Below, one piece after another: positions 16,956-27,100 of a stretch of 64,000 nt of DNA. The translations under genes and the position numbers were made by a program. Within the stretch, counting starts at the first letter, position 1. Each line of letters begins with the position of its first letter. Source of the stretch: Ignavibacteriales bacterium (GTDB taxonomy: Bacteria > Bacteroidota > Ignavibacteria > Ignavibacteriales > Melioribacteraceae); the NCBI GenBank assembly GCA_016177735.1, contig JACOUS010000014.1, forward strand, positions 215,160 through 279,159, in the 5' to 3' direction. The notes under the pieces were generated by a model, which saw only the letters and a program-made list of their open reading frames with translations, was not told where the DNA came from and made no database searches.

Positions 16956-18593
16956 ATGTCGAACGCAATATTTAAAGTACCGCTCCCCCCGAACGATCAA
17001 AACAAAACTTATGCGCCGGGAACACCGGAACGTTCAGCGCTCAAAGCAAAACTTGATGAACTTGCAAACCAGCAGATTGATATCCCGATAATCATCGGCG
17101 GAAAAGAAATTAGAACCGGCGACACAGATAATTGTATAATGCCGCACGACCACAAACATGTACTCGCGAAATACCACAAAGTGAGCGAGAAAGAAGTTAA
17201 GATGGCTATTGATTCCGCAATGGAAGCTCACAAAATTTGGTCGCGTACGAATTGGTACGACCGTGCCGCAATTTTTATGAAAGCCGCCGACTTGCTTGCT
17301 TTAACCGAATGGCGTTATACTTTAAATGCCGCAACAATGCTCGGTCAAAGTAAAAATGCTTTTCAGGCAGAGATCGATTCCGCAAGCGAGATAATCGATT
17401 TCTTCCGTTTCAACGCTTACTACGCTATGAAAATTTATGAAGAACAGCCGATTCACTCGCCGTTCGGAATGTGGAATAGATTGGAATACCGTCCACTTGA
17501 AGGATTTATTTTTGCAGTTGCACCATTTAACTTTACATCCATCTGCGCAAATTTACCAACCGCGCCGGCATTGATGGGAAATGTTGCTTTGTTAAAACCG
17601 GCATCGAGCGCAGTTTATTCTGCATACTGGATTATGAAATTATTGGAAGCTGCCGGCTTGCCCGAAGGCGTTATTAATTTTGTTCCGGGTTCCGGTTCAA
17701 AAGTTGGAAACCCCGTAATGGATTCAGAATACTTTGGCGGCATACACTTTACCGGTTCAACACCAACATTTCAATCAATGTGGAGAACTGCTGCAAACAA
17801 TTTGCCAAAGTACAAATCATACCCGCGCATAGTTGGTGAAACCGGTGGAAAAGATTTTATCTTCGCACACCCAAGTGCAGATTTGAAAGCAATCGGCACT
17901 GCAATGATACGCGGCGCGTTTGAATATCAAGGACAAAAATGTTCGGCCGCATCGCGCGCTTACATTCCTAAATCAATCTGGAAGGAATTGAAAGATTATA
18001 TCGTAAGCGAACTCAAAACCGTTAAGATGGGTGATCCGCGCGACTTCTCAAATTTCATGAATGCCGTTATCGACAAAGGCGCATTCGATACAATTACAAG
18101 TTACATCGACTATGCAAAGAAATCGAACGAAGCAGAAATTATATCCGGCGGAAATTACGACAGCTCGAAAGGATATTTCATCGAGCCAACTATAATTCAA
18201 ACAACCAATCCGAAATTCAAATCGATAGAAGAAGAAATCTTCGGACCGGTACTCACTCTTTATGTTTATGATGATAACAAGTACGAAGAAACACTACATC
18301 TTTGCGATGAAACTTCTCCATACTCGTTGACCGGCGCAATATTCGCACAAGATAGATACGCAGTAGAAACAGCAAACAAAATTTTGGTAAACGCATCCGG
18401 GAATTTTTACATCAACGATAAGCCGACCGGCGCAGTAGTTGGTCAACAGCCTTTTGGTGGTGCACGCGCAAGCGGCACAAACGATAAAGCCGGCAGTTAT
18501 CTTAATTTGATGCGTTGGGTTTCTGCCCGTACAATTAAAGAAAATTTTATTCCTCCGAAAGATTACCGCTATTCTTTTATGAGTGAGAAATAA
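16956..18593 (+). CDS. L-glutamate gamma-semialdehyde (P5C) dehydrogenase, ALDH4A1-like
   Basis: Oxidises glutamate semialdehyde (open P5C) to glutamate with NAD+; in animals it also takes the hydroxylated analogue to 4-hydroxyglutamate. The 545-residue protein has the catalytic Cys329 in GQKCSAASR and Glu295 in VGETGGKDF. It resembles human ALDH4A1 throughout: APGTPERSALKAKL, EIDSASEIIDFFRFNAYYA, APFNFTSI, GNFYINDKPTGAVVGQQPFG and GGARASGTNDKAG. It would be the shared sink for the HypD product P5C and the flavin dehydrogenase product. A hairpin terminator follows at 18612. Confidence 0.94.
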   Translation: MSNAIFKVPLPPNDQNKTYAPGTPERSALKAKLDELANQQIDIPIIIGGKEIRTGDTDNCIMPHDHKHVLAKYHKVSEKEVKMAIDSAMEAHKIWSRTNWYDRAAIFMKAADLLALTEWRYTLNAATMLGQSKNAFQAEIDSASEIIDFFRFNAYYAMKIYEEQPIHSPFGMWNRLEYRPLEGFIFAVAPFNFTSICANLPTAPALMGNVALLKPASSAVYSAYWIMKLLEAAGLPEGVINFVPGSGSKVGNPVMDSEYFGGIHFTGSTPTFQSMWRTAANNLPKYKSYPRIVGETGGKDFIFAHPSADLKAIGTAMIRGAFEYQGQKCSAASRAYIPKSIWKELKDYIVSELKTVKMGDPRDFSNFMNAVIDKGAFDTITSYIDYAKKSNEAEIISGGNYDSSKGYFIEPTIIQTTNPKFKSIEEEIFGPVLTLYVYDDNKYEETLHLCDETSPYSLTGAIFAQDRYAVETANKILVNASGNFYINDKPTGAVVGQQPFGGARASGTNDKAGSYLNLMRWVSARTIKENFIPPKDYRYSFMSEK

Positions 18594-18611
18594 TTTCGAA
18601 CCCATCCTAAA

Positions 18612-18640
18612 TCCTTCCCTTCAACGAAGGGAAGGACTTT
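18612..18640 (+). terminator. Rho-independent terminator after the P5C dehydrogenase gene
   Basis: TCCTTCCCTT (18612-18621) pairs with AAGGGAAGGA (18627-18636) across a 5-base loop, followed by CTTTT. It marks the end of the hydroxyproline locus. Confidence 0.7.
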
Positions 18641-18742
18641 TAAATTCTACCGGCAATTGAACTGTTTATTTTTTTCTTGATACTGATCCTTTAAAAATAT
18701 TAGATTCTATCAGGCATCATATCTAATTAATACGAGGTCAAT

Positions 18743-19171
18743 ATGAAATCAATAAAACAAATTGTTCAGTCACACGAATTATTTACAGTCAAATCGGGTT
18801 CGGCTATTCACAATGTTGTTTATTACATGGCAGAACACAATATCGGGCTTGTACCGGTTTTGAGCGATGACGGAAAACTTCTCGGAGTTTTTTCCGAAAG
18901 AGATCTGGTTCGAAGAGTGATTGCAAAAGGATTGGATTTAAAATCAACCATTGTTGACAACATCATGACTAAAGATTTAGTTTTAGCAGATGCGAGCGAA
19001 ACACATCAAGAGTGTTTGAAAAAAATGAAAGACCGTGGAATTAGACATATATTAGTAATCGAAAAAGATAAATTACTTGGAATTCTTTCGGTAAGAGACC
19101 TCTTGGAGATTGATATTATTACTCAACAAGAAACAATTGAAGTACTTCATAATTACATTTATTCGAAGTAG
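18743..19171 (+). CDS. CBS-domain protein
   Basis: A 142-residue protein made only of a pair of CBS motifs: MAEHNIGLVPVLSDDGKLLGVFSERDLVRRV and MKDRGIRHILVIEKDKLLGILSVRDLL. Such Bateman modules bind adenosine nucleotides and act as energy sensors for partner proteins. The DUF2721 gene starts eight bases after its stop, so the two are co-transcribed. The partner is not identified. Confidence 0.88.
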   Translation: MKSIKQIVQSHELFTVKSGSAIHNVVYYMAEHNIGLVPVLSDDGKLLGVFSERDLVRRVIAKGLDLKSTIVDNIMTKDLVLADASETHQECLKKMKDRGIRHILVIEKDKLLGILSVRDLLEIDIITQQETIEVLHNYIYSK

Positions 19172-19178
19172 GGAAAAT

Positions 19179-19670
19179 ATGCAAGAGATTTTATCAGGAC
19201 ATTCGAACGCAGTAAGTATTATCCAGTTAATATTAGCACCGGCAATTATGATAAGCGCATGCGGCTTGCTGCTTTTGGGAATGAACAACCGTTATTCACT
19301 TGTTGTTAACAGAATAAGATTATTGAACGAAGAAAAAAGAAGACTGCTTTTAAAAGTCGGCGAGAGACCTTTAACAACAGATGACAATATCCGCCTCGAA
19401 AGTATTGCAAAACAAATTTCATTTTTGGTTTACCGCGTTAAACTTGTACGCAACTCGGTTTTAAATTACGTTATTGCCGTTGCACTTTTTGTAACTACGT
19501 CTCTTCTGCTCGGTACATCCGCAATACTGGGTATCGAAAAATTGAATGTTATCACTGTCATAACTTTTTTACTCGGAATGATTTCTGTGCTGGTCGGAGT
19601 AATCTTCGCGGGTTTCGAAACCAAAAAAGGTTACGATATAATTAAGTTCGAAGTTCAGGCTCATGAGTGA
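19179..19670 (+). CDS. DUF2721 membrane protein
   Basis: A 163-residue inner-membrane protein with an N-terminal helix (IIQLILAPAIMISACGLLLLGM) and two C-terminal helices around residues 95-150. The central NRYSLVVNRIRLLNEEKRRLL is the typical DUF2721 cytoplasmic segment. The start at 19179 follows AGTAGGGAAAAT; an upstream ATG at 19110 would overlap the CBS gene. Function unknown. Its last eight bases overlap aat. Confidence 0.8.
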   Translation: MQEILSGHSNAVSIIQLILAPAIMISACGLLLLGMNNRYSLVVNRIRLLNEEKRRLLLKVGERPLTTDDNIRLESIAKQISFLVYRVKLVRNSVLNYVIAVALFVTTSLLLGTSAILGIEKLNVITVITFLLGMISVLVGVIFAGFETKKGYDIIKFEVQAHE

Positions 19671-20265
19671 GGAAAAATTTCCCGCCAAAAAAGATCTGTT
19701 AAAACCTGAAAACATGATACGGCTTTATGCGAGCGGTGCTTTCCCGATGGCGGATGAATCGGGAGATATCCACTGGTACATGCCGGAAGTTAGAACAATT
19801 GTACCGCTCAATAATTTTAATATCCCGCGTTCGTTAAAAAAATTTATTGCTGAAACTGATTTTGAATACGGGTTTGATACCGCAACACTCGAAGTGATTG
19901 CGAATTGTACCAACCGAAGTTCAACTTGGATTTCAAAAGAGTTGATCGAAGCATACAAAGGACTTCACAAACTCGGTTATCTTCATTCCGTTGAAGTTTT
20001 TCAGAAAAAGAAATTAATTGGCGGGCTTTACGGCGTTACACACAAAGGTGCTTTCTTCGGTGAATCGATGTTCTCGAAAGTTACGCAAGCATCCAAATGT
20101 GCTTTTGTAAAATTAATTCTCCACTTGAAAGAAAAAGGTTTTGTTCTGCTCGATGTTCAATATCAAACCGAGCATTTAAAAATGTTCGGCTCCGTAGAAA
20201 TTTCGTTCGAGGAATTTTCAAATCTTCTTATCGAATCCTACATGAAAGATGTTTCTTTTACATAA
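19663..20265 (+). CDS. aat: Leucyl/phenylalanyl-tRNA-protein transferase
   Basis: Adds Leu or Phe to proteins with N-terminal Arg or Lys, marking them for ClpS/ClpAP degradation. The 200-residue protein has the family motifs YASGAFPMADESGDIHWYMPEVR, TWISKELIEAYKGLHKLGYLHSVEVF, GGLYGVTHKGAFFGESMFS and DVQYQTEHLKMFG. The ATG overlaps the stop of the DUF2721 gene, so translation is coupled. No clp gene is in view. Confidence 0.95.
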   Translation: MSEEKFPAKKDLLKPENMIRLYASGAFPMADESGDIHWYMPEVRTIVPLNNFNIPRSLKKFIAETDFEYGFDTATLEVIANCTNRSSTWISKELIEAYKGLHKLGYLHSVEVFQKKKLIGGLYGVTHKGAFFGESMFSKVTQASKCAFVKLILHLKEKGFVLLDVQYQTEHLKMFGSVEISFEEFSNLLIESYMKDVSFT

Positions 20266-20337
20266 CTAAAATTACCAAGCTTCTTTTTTCTCTATTTTAT
20301 TGTTAATTTATTAGTGACTGTAAAATAAGAGGTAGGC

Positions 20338-20556
20338 ATGACAAAGCTATTAGAGAAGGCATTTAAAAAAGCTTCGCAATTGCCTGAAGTTGAACAGAAT
20401 GCGCTGGCAAAATGGATGCTTGAAGAACTTGAAACTACTAAGCAATGGGATAAAGCTTTTGCAGAATCCGAGAATATTCTCGAGGCACTTGCCAATGAAG
20501 CATTAACAGAACATCAGCAAGGCAAAACAAAAAATCTGGATACCGGCAAGCTGTGA
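20338..20556 (+). CDS. Small antitoxin-like protein
   Basis: A 72-residue helical acidic protein (LEKAFKKASQLPEVEQNALAKWMLEEL, then EALANEALTEHQQGKTKNLDTGKL) of the type that accompanies RelE/ParE-like toxins. The ATG follows AAGAGGTAGGC. The remains of the matching toxin start inside its stop codon. Confidence 0.65.
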   Translation: MTKLLEKAFKKASQLPEVEQNALAKWMLEELETTKQWDKAFAESENILEALANEALTEHQQGKTKNLDTGKL

Positions 20557-20818
20557 ATTCCAAAACAACCGACCGTTTTTGGAAGTGATATTCTAAGCTA
20601 CCGACTAAATTAAAAAACGAACAAAAGCCACTTACCAATTATTCATCGGCAACCCGTATCATCCAAGTTTACATTTTAAAAGAATTCACGCTAATCGTCC
20701 CATCTTTTCAATAAGAATTACAAAAACTTACCGCGCACTTGGAGTTTTACAAGATGATGATATAATTTGGTTTTGGATCGGTTCACATAAAGATTATGAC
20801 GAACTTTTAAAACAATAG
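20553..20818 (+). pseudogene. Decayed RelE/ParE-like toxin
   Basis: Reading from GTG at 20553 gives NSKTTDRFWK, then an in-frame TGA where family members often have Cys, then YSKLPTKLKNEQKP. A frame change follows, and the other frame continues YQLFIGNPYHPSLHFKRI and finally YRALGVLQDDDIIWFWIGSHKDYDELLKQ, typical of the toxin core. So one stop and at least one frameshift break the gene, leaving the antitoxin orphaned. Confidence 0.7.
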
Positions 20819-20886
20819 AAGAATATTTAACAACTACAAAAGAAATTTACAAATTCATTTTTCACTCTGCGTTCATCATTCTGCAC

Positions 20887-21573
20887 TCACTTAAGAAGTA
20901 TCATCCGGTAGCCAACACCCGATTCCGTTAAAATCATTCTCGGTTCCGAGGCATCATCTTCTATTTTCTTTCGCAGTTGCCCGATAAACACACGCAAATA
21001 TTGAGTCTGCTCAAAATAACTTGGTCCCCAAATTTCTTTCAGAATGAAACGGTGTGTTAAAACTTTTCCAATATTTTTTATGAAAAGAAGCAATAGAGAA
21101 TATTCAGTATTGGTAAGTTTTATTTCTTCGATGTTCTTTTTAACAACGTGCGAAACAAAATCAACAGTGAGAGAGCCGTTGGCAAAACTACTTTCGTTCG
21201 ATTGCTGCGTTCTTCTTAAACTTGCCCGTATCCGTGCAAGAAGCTCGGCAGTGTTGAAAGGCTTGGTTAGATAATCATCGGCACCGTTATCGAGTGCAGT
21301 TACAATATCTTCTTCGGAATTACGGACAGACAAAATTATTACGGGCACACCGTTCCAGCTTCTCAATTCTTTCAACAATTCCAAACCGTCTTGGTCTGGC
21401 AGACCCAAATCGAGGATTATTAAATTCGGGTGAGCAGTGCCGGCTTGTACAATTCCGTCTTTTGCAGTAGCGGCTTCAACTACTTTGTAATCTTGTGCTT
21501 CAAGTGTAATTCTCAGAATTTTTCTGATCTGCGGTTCATCATCAATTACAACAATCGTTGGTTTGATATTCAT
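20887..21573 (-). CDS. kdpE: Response regulator KdpE
   Basis: An OmpR-class regulator of 228 residues that activates kdpFABC. The receiver has acidic Asp11-Asp12, phospho-acceptor Asp55 in IILDLGLPD and Lys in LTKPFN; the C-terminal winged helix contains LTNTEYSLLLLFIKNIGKVLTHRFILKEIWG and the YLRVFIGQLRKKIE recognition helix. It directly follows kdpD (stop and start within a few bases), completing the kdpFABCDE order. It may bind upstream of kdpF. Confidence 0.95.
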   Translation of the reverse strand: MNIKPTIVVIDDEPQIRKILRITLEAQDYKVVEAATAKDGIVQAGTAHPNLIILDLGLPDQDGLELLKELRSWNGVPVIILSVRNSEEDIVTALDNGADDYLTKPFNTAELLARIRASLRRTQQSNESSFANGSLTVDFVSHVVKKNIEEIKLTNTEYSLLLLFIKNIGKVLTHRFILKEIWGPSYFEQTQYLRVFIGQLRKKIEDDASEPRMILTESGVGYRMILLK

Positions 21574-21574
21574 A

Positions 21575-24235
21575 TCAGTTCATAGGAAGTTTAATTGTAA
21601 AGATGGCACCGCCGGTTTCTCTATTTTCTGCTTTTACCGAACCTTTGTGCGCTTCAATAAAACCTTTTGCAATTGACAACCCCAAACCCGTACCGCCGGT
21701 TTTAGTTTGCGGCACGCGGTAAAATTTTTGAAACAGCTTCGGCAAAGTTTCTACTGTAAATCCCGAACCGTTATCGGCTATCGAAATTACACACGAATCA
21801 TTTTCTGTTTTTACATTGATCAAAATCTCGCTTCCCTCTTTCGTGTAAGTTACTGAATTATGAAGAATATTTATAAGGGCTTGTTCCATTAAACCGTAAT
21901 CGAACTTGAAGAGTTTAATTTCCTTCTGAATTTCTATCGTAAGTTTATGATTTGTTAACTCGTTTTTCAATCTGTTGACAGCACCGTAAATTAAATCCGA
22001 GATGTCGTGCCAATCGGATTTTAATTTCAGTACGCCGGATTCCAGCCGCGCCATATCGAGAAGATTCTCTACAAGTCTGTTCAATCTTTCAGCCGCAATA
22101 TTTATTTCTTTCAAAATCCTTTTTACAAAATTTTCGTTCTTCAAATTTTCTTCGCTGTTGAAACTGCTTGCCGCACTTATAATTGTTGTGATCGGCGTTT
22201 TCAATTCGTGGGAAATCGAGTTGAACAATGTTTTGTATAATTTTTCCGATTCGGAAACAACGAGCGATTCTTTTGCAAGTTCATTCAGGTATTCGCGTTC
22301 AAGTGTTGTAGTAATTTGTGCAATAAAAGTATCGAGCAAAACCTGCTGATCGAACAAGAGCTGCTGATCATTCTTTGTTCTGATTCCGAGAACACCGAGA
22401 CTATTGCGCAGACTGTTTAACGGATAATACGTTGCAACAGCAAGAGGAAGCGTATTTGTGAACATGCCGCATTTCTGTTTGTTAAGATATGCCCACTGTG
22501 CAATTCTCCATTCGCCGTCGTCTATCGAAAATGTACTTGCAAGATGAGAAGCCGGCGATATTTTTTTTTCTTGATTGAGCAGAAACAAAATAACATCGAC
22601 ATCAAAATGTTGTGTTATGTTTTTAACGGAAACTTCGGCAACTTCATTCAAATCGTTTGCGGCTGAAAGATCTTTGGTAAGGTTGTAAAGAGCGTTAGTT
22701 CTTTTTTCTCTCTGCTTTACGAAAATTTCTTGCGAGCGGATGCGCGCTGTTAAAAATCCGGTAACAATGGCAACAATAAAATACATCACAAACATCAACG
22801 CATCTTCAACTTTGTAAATATGGAATGTGTACTGCGGCGGTATGAAAAAGAAATTCCAGCTTAACGCACTTAACAATGCCGCAATAAATGTTGGACCGGG
22901 TCCAAAATTAAAAAGAGGCATCAACGAAACAGTAAGTAGAAACAGCAGCGAAACCGTTTGATAACCGATATCTTTATAAACCGTGTAGCAAAAAATGCCG
23001 ACAATTAATACAATCAGCATTGCCAATTGGTATCTCAGCCAGCTCGATTGAAATCGGAGATAATTTTTCCATGAAATATTTCCTTCATCTTTTTTGTCGC
23101 CGCCTACTATATAAACATCAATATCGCCGCTGTTTTTTATCAGCCTCTCAACAATATCATGATGACCGGCAAGTTTAAGAAATTTTTTCTCGCGCGTTTT
23201 ACCGACTATTATCTGAGTCACATTATTTTCTTTTGCTGCTTTAATTAATGCACCAACAACATCTTTATCCGAGACTGTAATTATTTCTGCTCCGAGTTCA
23301 CGGGCAAGATTAAAATTTTTCTGGATCAGTTCTCTATTTTCCTCAGAAATTCTTTGCCCCGATTCAACATAGACGGCAAGCCACGATGTTTCCATCGAAT
23401 ACGCAAGCCGCCGTGTCCATCTAATAAGATCGGCAGAATACGGACTTGGACTTACGGCAACCATAAACCGCTGCGACGATTTCCAAATAGCATCGATTCT
23501 CTTTTCGGTTTTGTAATCGCGCAGCTGCCAATCAACACGCTCGGCGGTCATTCTCAAAGCCATTTCACGAAGCGCGGTTAAATTTCCTTTACGGAAAAAA
23601 TTTTGAACTGCCTGCTTCGAGCGTTCGGGTGCATAAACTTTTCCTTCTGAAAGTCTTTTCAAAAGTTCATCGGGAGTAATATCAACAAGTTCAACTTCAT
23701 CGGCTTTTTCAAAAACAGAATCGGGAACCGTTTCGCGGATAACCGAACCGGTAATCTGTCTGACTGTTTCTGCGCGGCTTTCGATATGCTGAACATTTAA
23801 TGTCGTATAAACATCAATTCCGTTGTTGAGAATTTCGAAAACATCTTGAAAACGTTTTACATGCCGGCTGCCCGGAATATTTGTATGTGCAAGTTCATCA
23901 ATAATTACAAGCTTGGGTTTTCTTTTGAGTATTGCATCGAGATCCGTTTCCTTAAAAATTGTTCCGCGGTATTCTATTTCTTTCAAAGGAATTTGTTCGA
24001 GTCCTTCGAGAAGTTCTTCGGTTTCTTTTCGTTTATGAGTTTCAACAAGTCCTACTACAACATCAACGCCGTCTCTTTTTGCTGTTTGTGCTGCTTCAAG
24101 CATAGTGTAAGTTTTGCCGACTCCGGCACACATTCCGAAAAATATTTTCAGTTTCCCCTTCTGCGCATTTAATTCTTCTTGCTTGATCGATTCAAGCAGC
24201 GAATCGGGATTCGGTCTTTCTTCTGTTGCATTCAT
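21575..24235 (-). CDS. kdpD: Potassium-sensing histidine kinase KdpD
   Basis: An 886-residue sensor kinase. From the N-terminus: the KdpD domain with Walker A GMCAGVGKT and LVIIDELAHTN; a Usp-like domain (about 255-375); four transmembrane helices of the DUF4118 type (about 400-500); a GAF-like segment; HisKA with phospho-His in SISHELKTPI; and HATPase_c with ADNGSGF and GTGLGLSIAKGF. It phosphorylates KdpE under potassium limitation. It lies directly after kdpC. Confidence 0.96.
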   Translation of the reverse strand: MNATEERPNPDSLLESIKQEELNAQKGKLKIFFGMCAGVGKTYTMLEAAQTAKRDGVDVVVGLVETHKRKETEELLEGLEQIPLKEIEYRGTIFKETDLDAILKRKPKLVIIDELAHTNIPGSRHVKRFQDVFEILNNGIDVYTTLNVQHIESRAETVRQITGSVIRETVPDSVFEKADEVELVDITPDELLKRLSEGKVYAPERSKQAVQNFFRKGNLTALREMALRMTAERVDWQLRDYKTEKRIDAIWKSSQRFMVAVSPSPYSADLIRWTRRLAYSMETSWLAVYVESGQRISEENRELIQKNFNLARELGAEIITVSDKDVVGALIKAAKENNVTQIIVGKTREKKFLKLAGHHDIVERLIKNSGDIDVYIVGGDKKDEGNISWKNYLRFQSSWLRYQLAMLIVLIVGIFCYTVYKDIGYQTVSLLFLLTVSLMPLFNFGPGPTFIAALLSALSWNFFFIPPQYTFHIYKVEDALMFVMYFIVAIVTGFLTARIRSQEIFVKQREKRTNALYNLTKDLSAANDLNEVAEVSVKNITQHFDVDVILFLLNQEKKISPASHLASTFSIDDGEWRIAQWAYLNKQKCGMFTNTLPLAVATYYPLNSLRNSLGVLGIRTKNDQQLLFDQQVLLDTFIAQITTTLEREYLNELAKESLVVSESEKLYKTLFNSISHELKTPITTIISAASSFNSEENLKNENFVKRILKEINIAAERLNRLVENLLDMARLESGVLKLKSDWHDISDLIYGAVNRLKNELTNHKLTIEIQKEIKLFKFDYGLMEQALINILHNSVTYTKEGSEILINVKTENDSCVISIADNGSGFTVETLPKLFQKFYRVPQTKTGGTGLGLSIAKGFIEAHKGSVKAENRETGGAIFTIKLPMN

Positions 24236-24239
24236 TTTA

Positions 24240-24815
24240 TTACTCTATTTTATCAAGTTCGATGTTGAGCAAAAGAACATTTATTGTTGGTTTACAGAGA
24301 AATCCAAACTGCGGTTTTTCGGTTAACGAAGCAATAAGCAGAATAATTAATCGTCTTCGGTGTTCATCAAAATTTCTTGCTTTGGTAATTCGTCCGACTT
24401 GCAAAAAAGCGGCTTGCGGAGTTATATGCGGATCAACTCCGCTTGCAGATGCAAAAAGCATTTCGTGCGGAGTTAAATCCGCATCATTGATATAATTCTT
24501 TTCTGCAAATTCTTTTTTCCTTTCATCGAACAAAGATTTGAGCTTTGTGCTTGTCATCCCAAAATTGCTCGCACCGGACGGCATTGGACTAAAATCAATT
24601 TCAGATGGACGCGATGAAAAATATTTATCGCTCACAAATTTTTGTCCGATCAATTCTGAACCGATCAACTTTCCATCTTTTTTTATCACACTGCCGGAAG
24701 CTTCTTGTGGAAAAATTATTTGTGCCGCGAAAGTAATAAAGAGCGGGTAGATTAAACCGGTAATTATTGTGAGCATCAAAAAAATTTTTAACGATATAAC
24801 AATTTGCGGTTTCAT
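24240..24815 (-). CDS. kdpC: Potassium-transporting ATPase subunit KdpC
   Basis: The 191-residue assembly subunit of the Kdp pump, with one N-terminal transmembrane helix (IVISLKIFLMLTIITGLIYPLFI) and a periplasmic domain that holds FSSRPSEIDFSPMPSGASNFG and DPHITPQAAFLQVGRI, both diagnostic. A GTG at 24830 is an alternative start; the ATG at 24815 is preferred as GAGGA precedes it at a normal distance. Confidence 0.94.
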   Translation of the reverse strand: MKPQIVISLKIFLMLTIITGLIYPLFITFAAQIIFPQEASGSVIKKDGKLIGSELIGQKFVSDKYFSSRPSEIDFSPMPSGASNFGMTSTKLKSLFDERKKEFAEKNYINDADLTPHEMLFASASGVDPHITPQAAFLQVGRITKARNFDEHRRRLIILLIASLTEKPQFGFLCKPTINVLLLNIELDKIE

Positions 24816-24834
24816 TTCATCATTCCTCACTTCA

Positions 24835-26937
24835 TCAAATTATTCCAAGCATAGTTATTACAACGTCGATTAATTTTATACCGGCGAACGGAACAATAAG
24901 TCCGCCGATGCCGTAAATTAAAATATTTCTTTTAAGAATTGCTTCGGCTCCTTCGGGACGATATTTGATTCCCTTCAATGCAAGCGGCACAAGCAGAATT
25001 ATAATTATCGCATTAAAAATCACCGCGCTCAGAATTGCACTTTGCGGAGTCGATAGATTCATAATGTTTAGTACCGATAAAGGACCTTTTGCCGGACCGG
25101 CGGCGTACAGTGCTGCAGTGATTGCCGGAATAATTGCAAAATATTTTGCAACATCGTTTGCAATGCTGAATGTAGTGAGCGAGCCGCGTGTCATCAATAA
25201 TTGTTTGCCGATTTCAACAACTTCGATCAGTTTAGTCGGATTGCTGTCGAGGTCAATCATGTTGCCGGCTTCTCGTGCGGCTTGAGTGCCGCTGTTCATC
25301 GCAATTCCCACATCGGCTTGTGCAAGTGCCGGTGCATCGTTTGTACCGTCGCCAATCATGCCTACCATTTTTCCGTTGGCTTGTTCATCGCGGATTTTTT
25401 TTAGTTTGTCTTCGGGCTTTGCTTCTGCAATAAAATCATCAACACCGGCTTCTGCTGCAATTGAAGTTGCTGTTAGCGGGTTATCGCCGGTAATCATCAC
25501 TGTCTTGATTCCCATCTTTCTTAATTGCGCGAAGCGTTCTTTGATTCCTCCTTTAACAACATCTTTCAATTGAATAACACCGAGCACTTTTTTGTTTTCA
25601 ACAACAATCAATGGAGTTCCGCCGGCAAGAGAAATATCAACTCCAATCATCTGCGTAAATAAAAAATCAGAGTTCGAGCTTATGTGGAGATTACTCTCTT
25701 CCGAAATATATTTTCTGATTGCATCGATTGAACCTTTGCGAATAATTCTTTCTTCGGAATTCTCCGCCGCCTGAATATCCACGCCGCTCATTTGCGATTG
25801 CGCGCTGAACGGAATGAACCGTGCATTCAACTCATGAATGTTCCTTCCTCTTATTCCAAATTTTTCTTTTGCGAGAACAACAATCGATCTTCCTTCGGGC
25901 GTTTCATCGGCAAGCGATGCAAGCTGAGCCGCATCTGCCAAATATTTTTCAGTAGTGCCCGGCGCCGGTACAAATTCGGTAGCCATTCTGTTGCCAAGAG
26001 TAATCGTACCGGTTTTATCGAGAAGAAGCACATCGATATCTCCGGCGGCTTCAACAGCTCTGCCGCTCATTGCAATAACATTGTGGTTTAATAATCTGTC
26101 CATTCCGCTGATACCGATTGCACTCAACAAACCGCCGATTGTAGTTGGAATTAGGCAGACGAGCAGCGATACCAGAATCGGTATCGAAACAGAATTCAGT
26201 AAAGAGGCATCGCCGCTGTTATGATATTGAACGAAAATCCTTAACGTAATTACAACAAACAGAAAAATTATCGAGAGCCCTGAAAGTAAAATTGAAAGAG
26301 CAATTTCATTCGGAGTCTTTTTCCGTTTTGCATTTTCAACAAGCGAAATCATTTTATCGAGATATGTATCGCCCGGGTTCGCGGTGATTCTTATAATAAT
26401 TTTGTCGCTTATTACTTTTGTACCGCCGGTAATAGCGCTTCTATCACCGCCGCTTTCGCGTATTACCGGCGCAGATTCTCCGGTGATTGCAGATTCATCA
26501 ACGCTCGCAATTCCTTTCACAACTTCGCCGTCCGCCGGAATTATATCGCCGGTTTCGCAAACAACAAGATCATTTATTCTCAAGTCCACAGCCGGAATTT
26601 TTTCTTCGTGGTCGTTCACGAGTTTTCGCGCAATTGTTGATGTTCTTTGTTTCCGCAAACTTTCGGATTGAGCTTTGCCTCTTCCTTCTGCTATTGCTTC
26701 TGCAAAATTTGCAAAGAATACCGTGAACCAGAGCCAAACAATAATCTGAAAATTAAACGAAGAAAAATTTCCTCTGCTTAAATCAACGGAAAACAAAATG
26801 GAAGCTAGTGCCGCACCGATAGCTACCATAAAAATTACGGGATTGCGTACCAATGTTTTCGGATTCAATTTTGCAAAAGAATCCTTTGCCGCTTCCGCTA
26901 AAATTTTTTTATCGAATAGTTTTCTTTCTTCTCTCAT
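24835..26937 (-). CDS. kdpB: Potassium-transporting P-type ATPase subunit KdpB
   Basis: The catalytic 700-residue P-type ATPase subunit. Visible motifs are TGES in the actuator domain, the phosphorylation site DKTGTIT in [14 protein letters not shown], the TGDNPLTA hinge and [39 protein letters not shown] and [20 protein letters not shown] fit KdpB rather than heavy-metal pumps. Its start is separated from kdpA by 248 bp of palindrome-rich DNA. Confidence 0.97.
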   Translation of the reverse strand: MREERKLFDKKILAEAAKDSFAKLNPKTLVRNPVIFMVAIGAALASILFSVDLSRGNFSSFNFQIIVWLWFTVFFANFAEAIAEGRGKAQSESLRKQRTSTIARKLVNDHEEKIPAVDLRINDLVVCETGDIIPADGEVVKGIASVDESAITGESAPVIRESGGDRSAITGGTKVISDKIIIRITANPGDTYLDKMISLVENAKRKKTPNEIALSILLSGLSIIFLFVVITLRIFVQYHNSGDASLLNSVSIPILVSLLVCLIPTTIGGLLSAIGISGMDRLLNHNVIAMSGRAVEAAGDIDVLLLDKTGTITLGNRMATEFVPAPGTTEKYLADAAQLASLADETPEGRSIVVLAKEKFGIRGRNIHELNARFIPFSAQSQMSGVDIQAAENSEERIIRKGSIDAIRKYISEESNLHISSNSDFLFTQMIGVDISLAGGTPLIVVENKKVLGVIQLKDVVKGGIKERFAQLRKMGIKTVMITGDNPLTATSIAAEAGVDDFIAEAKPEDKLKKIRDEQANGKMVGMIGDGTNDAPALAQADVGIAMNSGTQAAREAGNMIDLDSNPTKLIEVVEIGKQLLMTRGSLTTFSIANDVAKYFAIIPAITAALYAAGPAKGPLSVLNIMNLSTPQSAILSAVIFNAIIIILLVPLALKGIKYRPEGAEAILKRNILIYGIGGLIVPFAGIKLIDVVITMLGII

Positions 26938-26977
26938 TTTTTATCATTTTAAATATCTCAAGCTGCCTATATGATAT

Positions 26978-27100
26978 GGGGTTAAAACCCCTTAATCTAT
27001 TGGGACATTTAATTATCTCGTCCTAAAGGTAGTGGCAATTGCCCCGACCTTCGAGCCGGGGAATATTACAAGCTCAAAAAACACACGGGGCTTTAGCCCC
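26978..27100. repeat. Three palindromes in the kdpA-kdpB gap
   Basis: GGGGTTAAAACCCC (26978-26991), CCCCGACCTTCGAGCCGGGG (27042-27061, two mismatches in the core) and GGGGCTTTAGCCCC (27087-27100), plus a worn copy of the aggtcgtggcaatt repeat near 27027. In this 248-bp gap they split an otherwise tight operon and could attenuate or process the mRNA. Confidence 0.65.
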
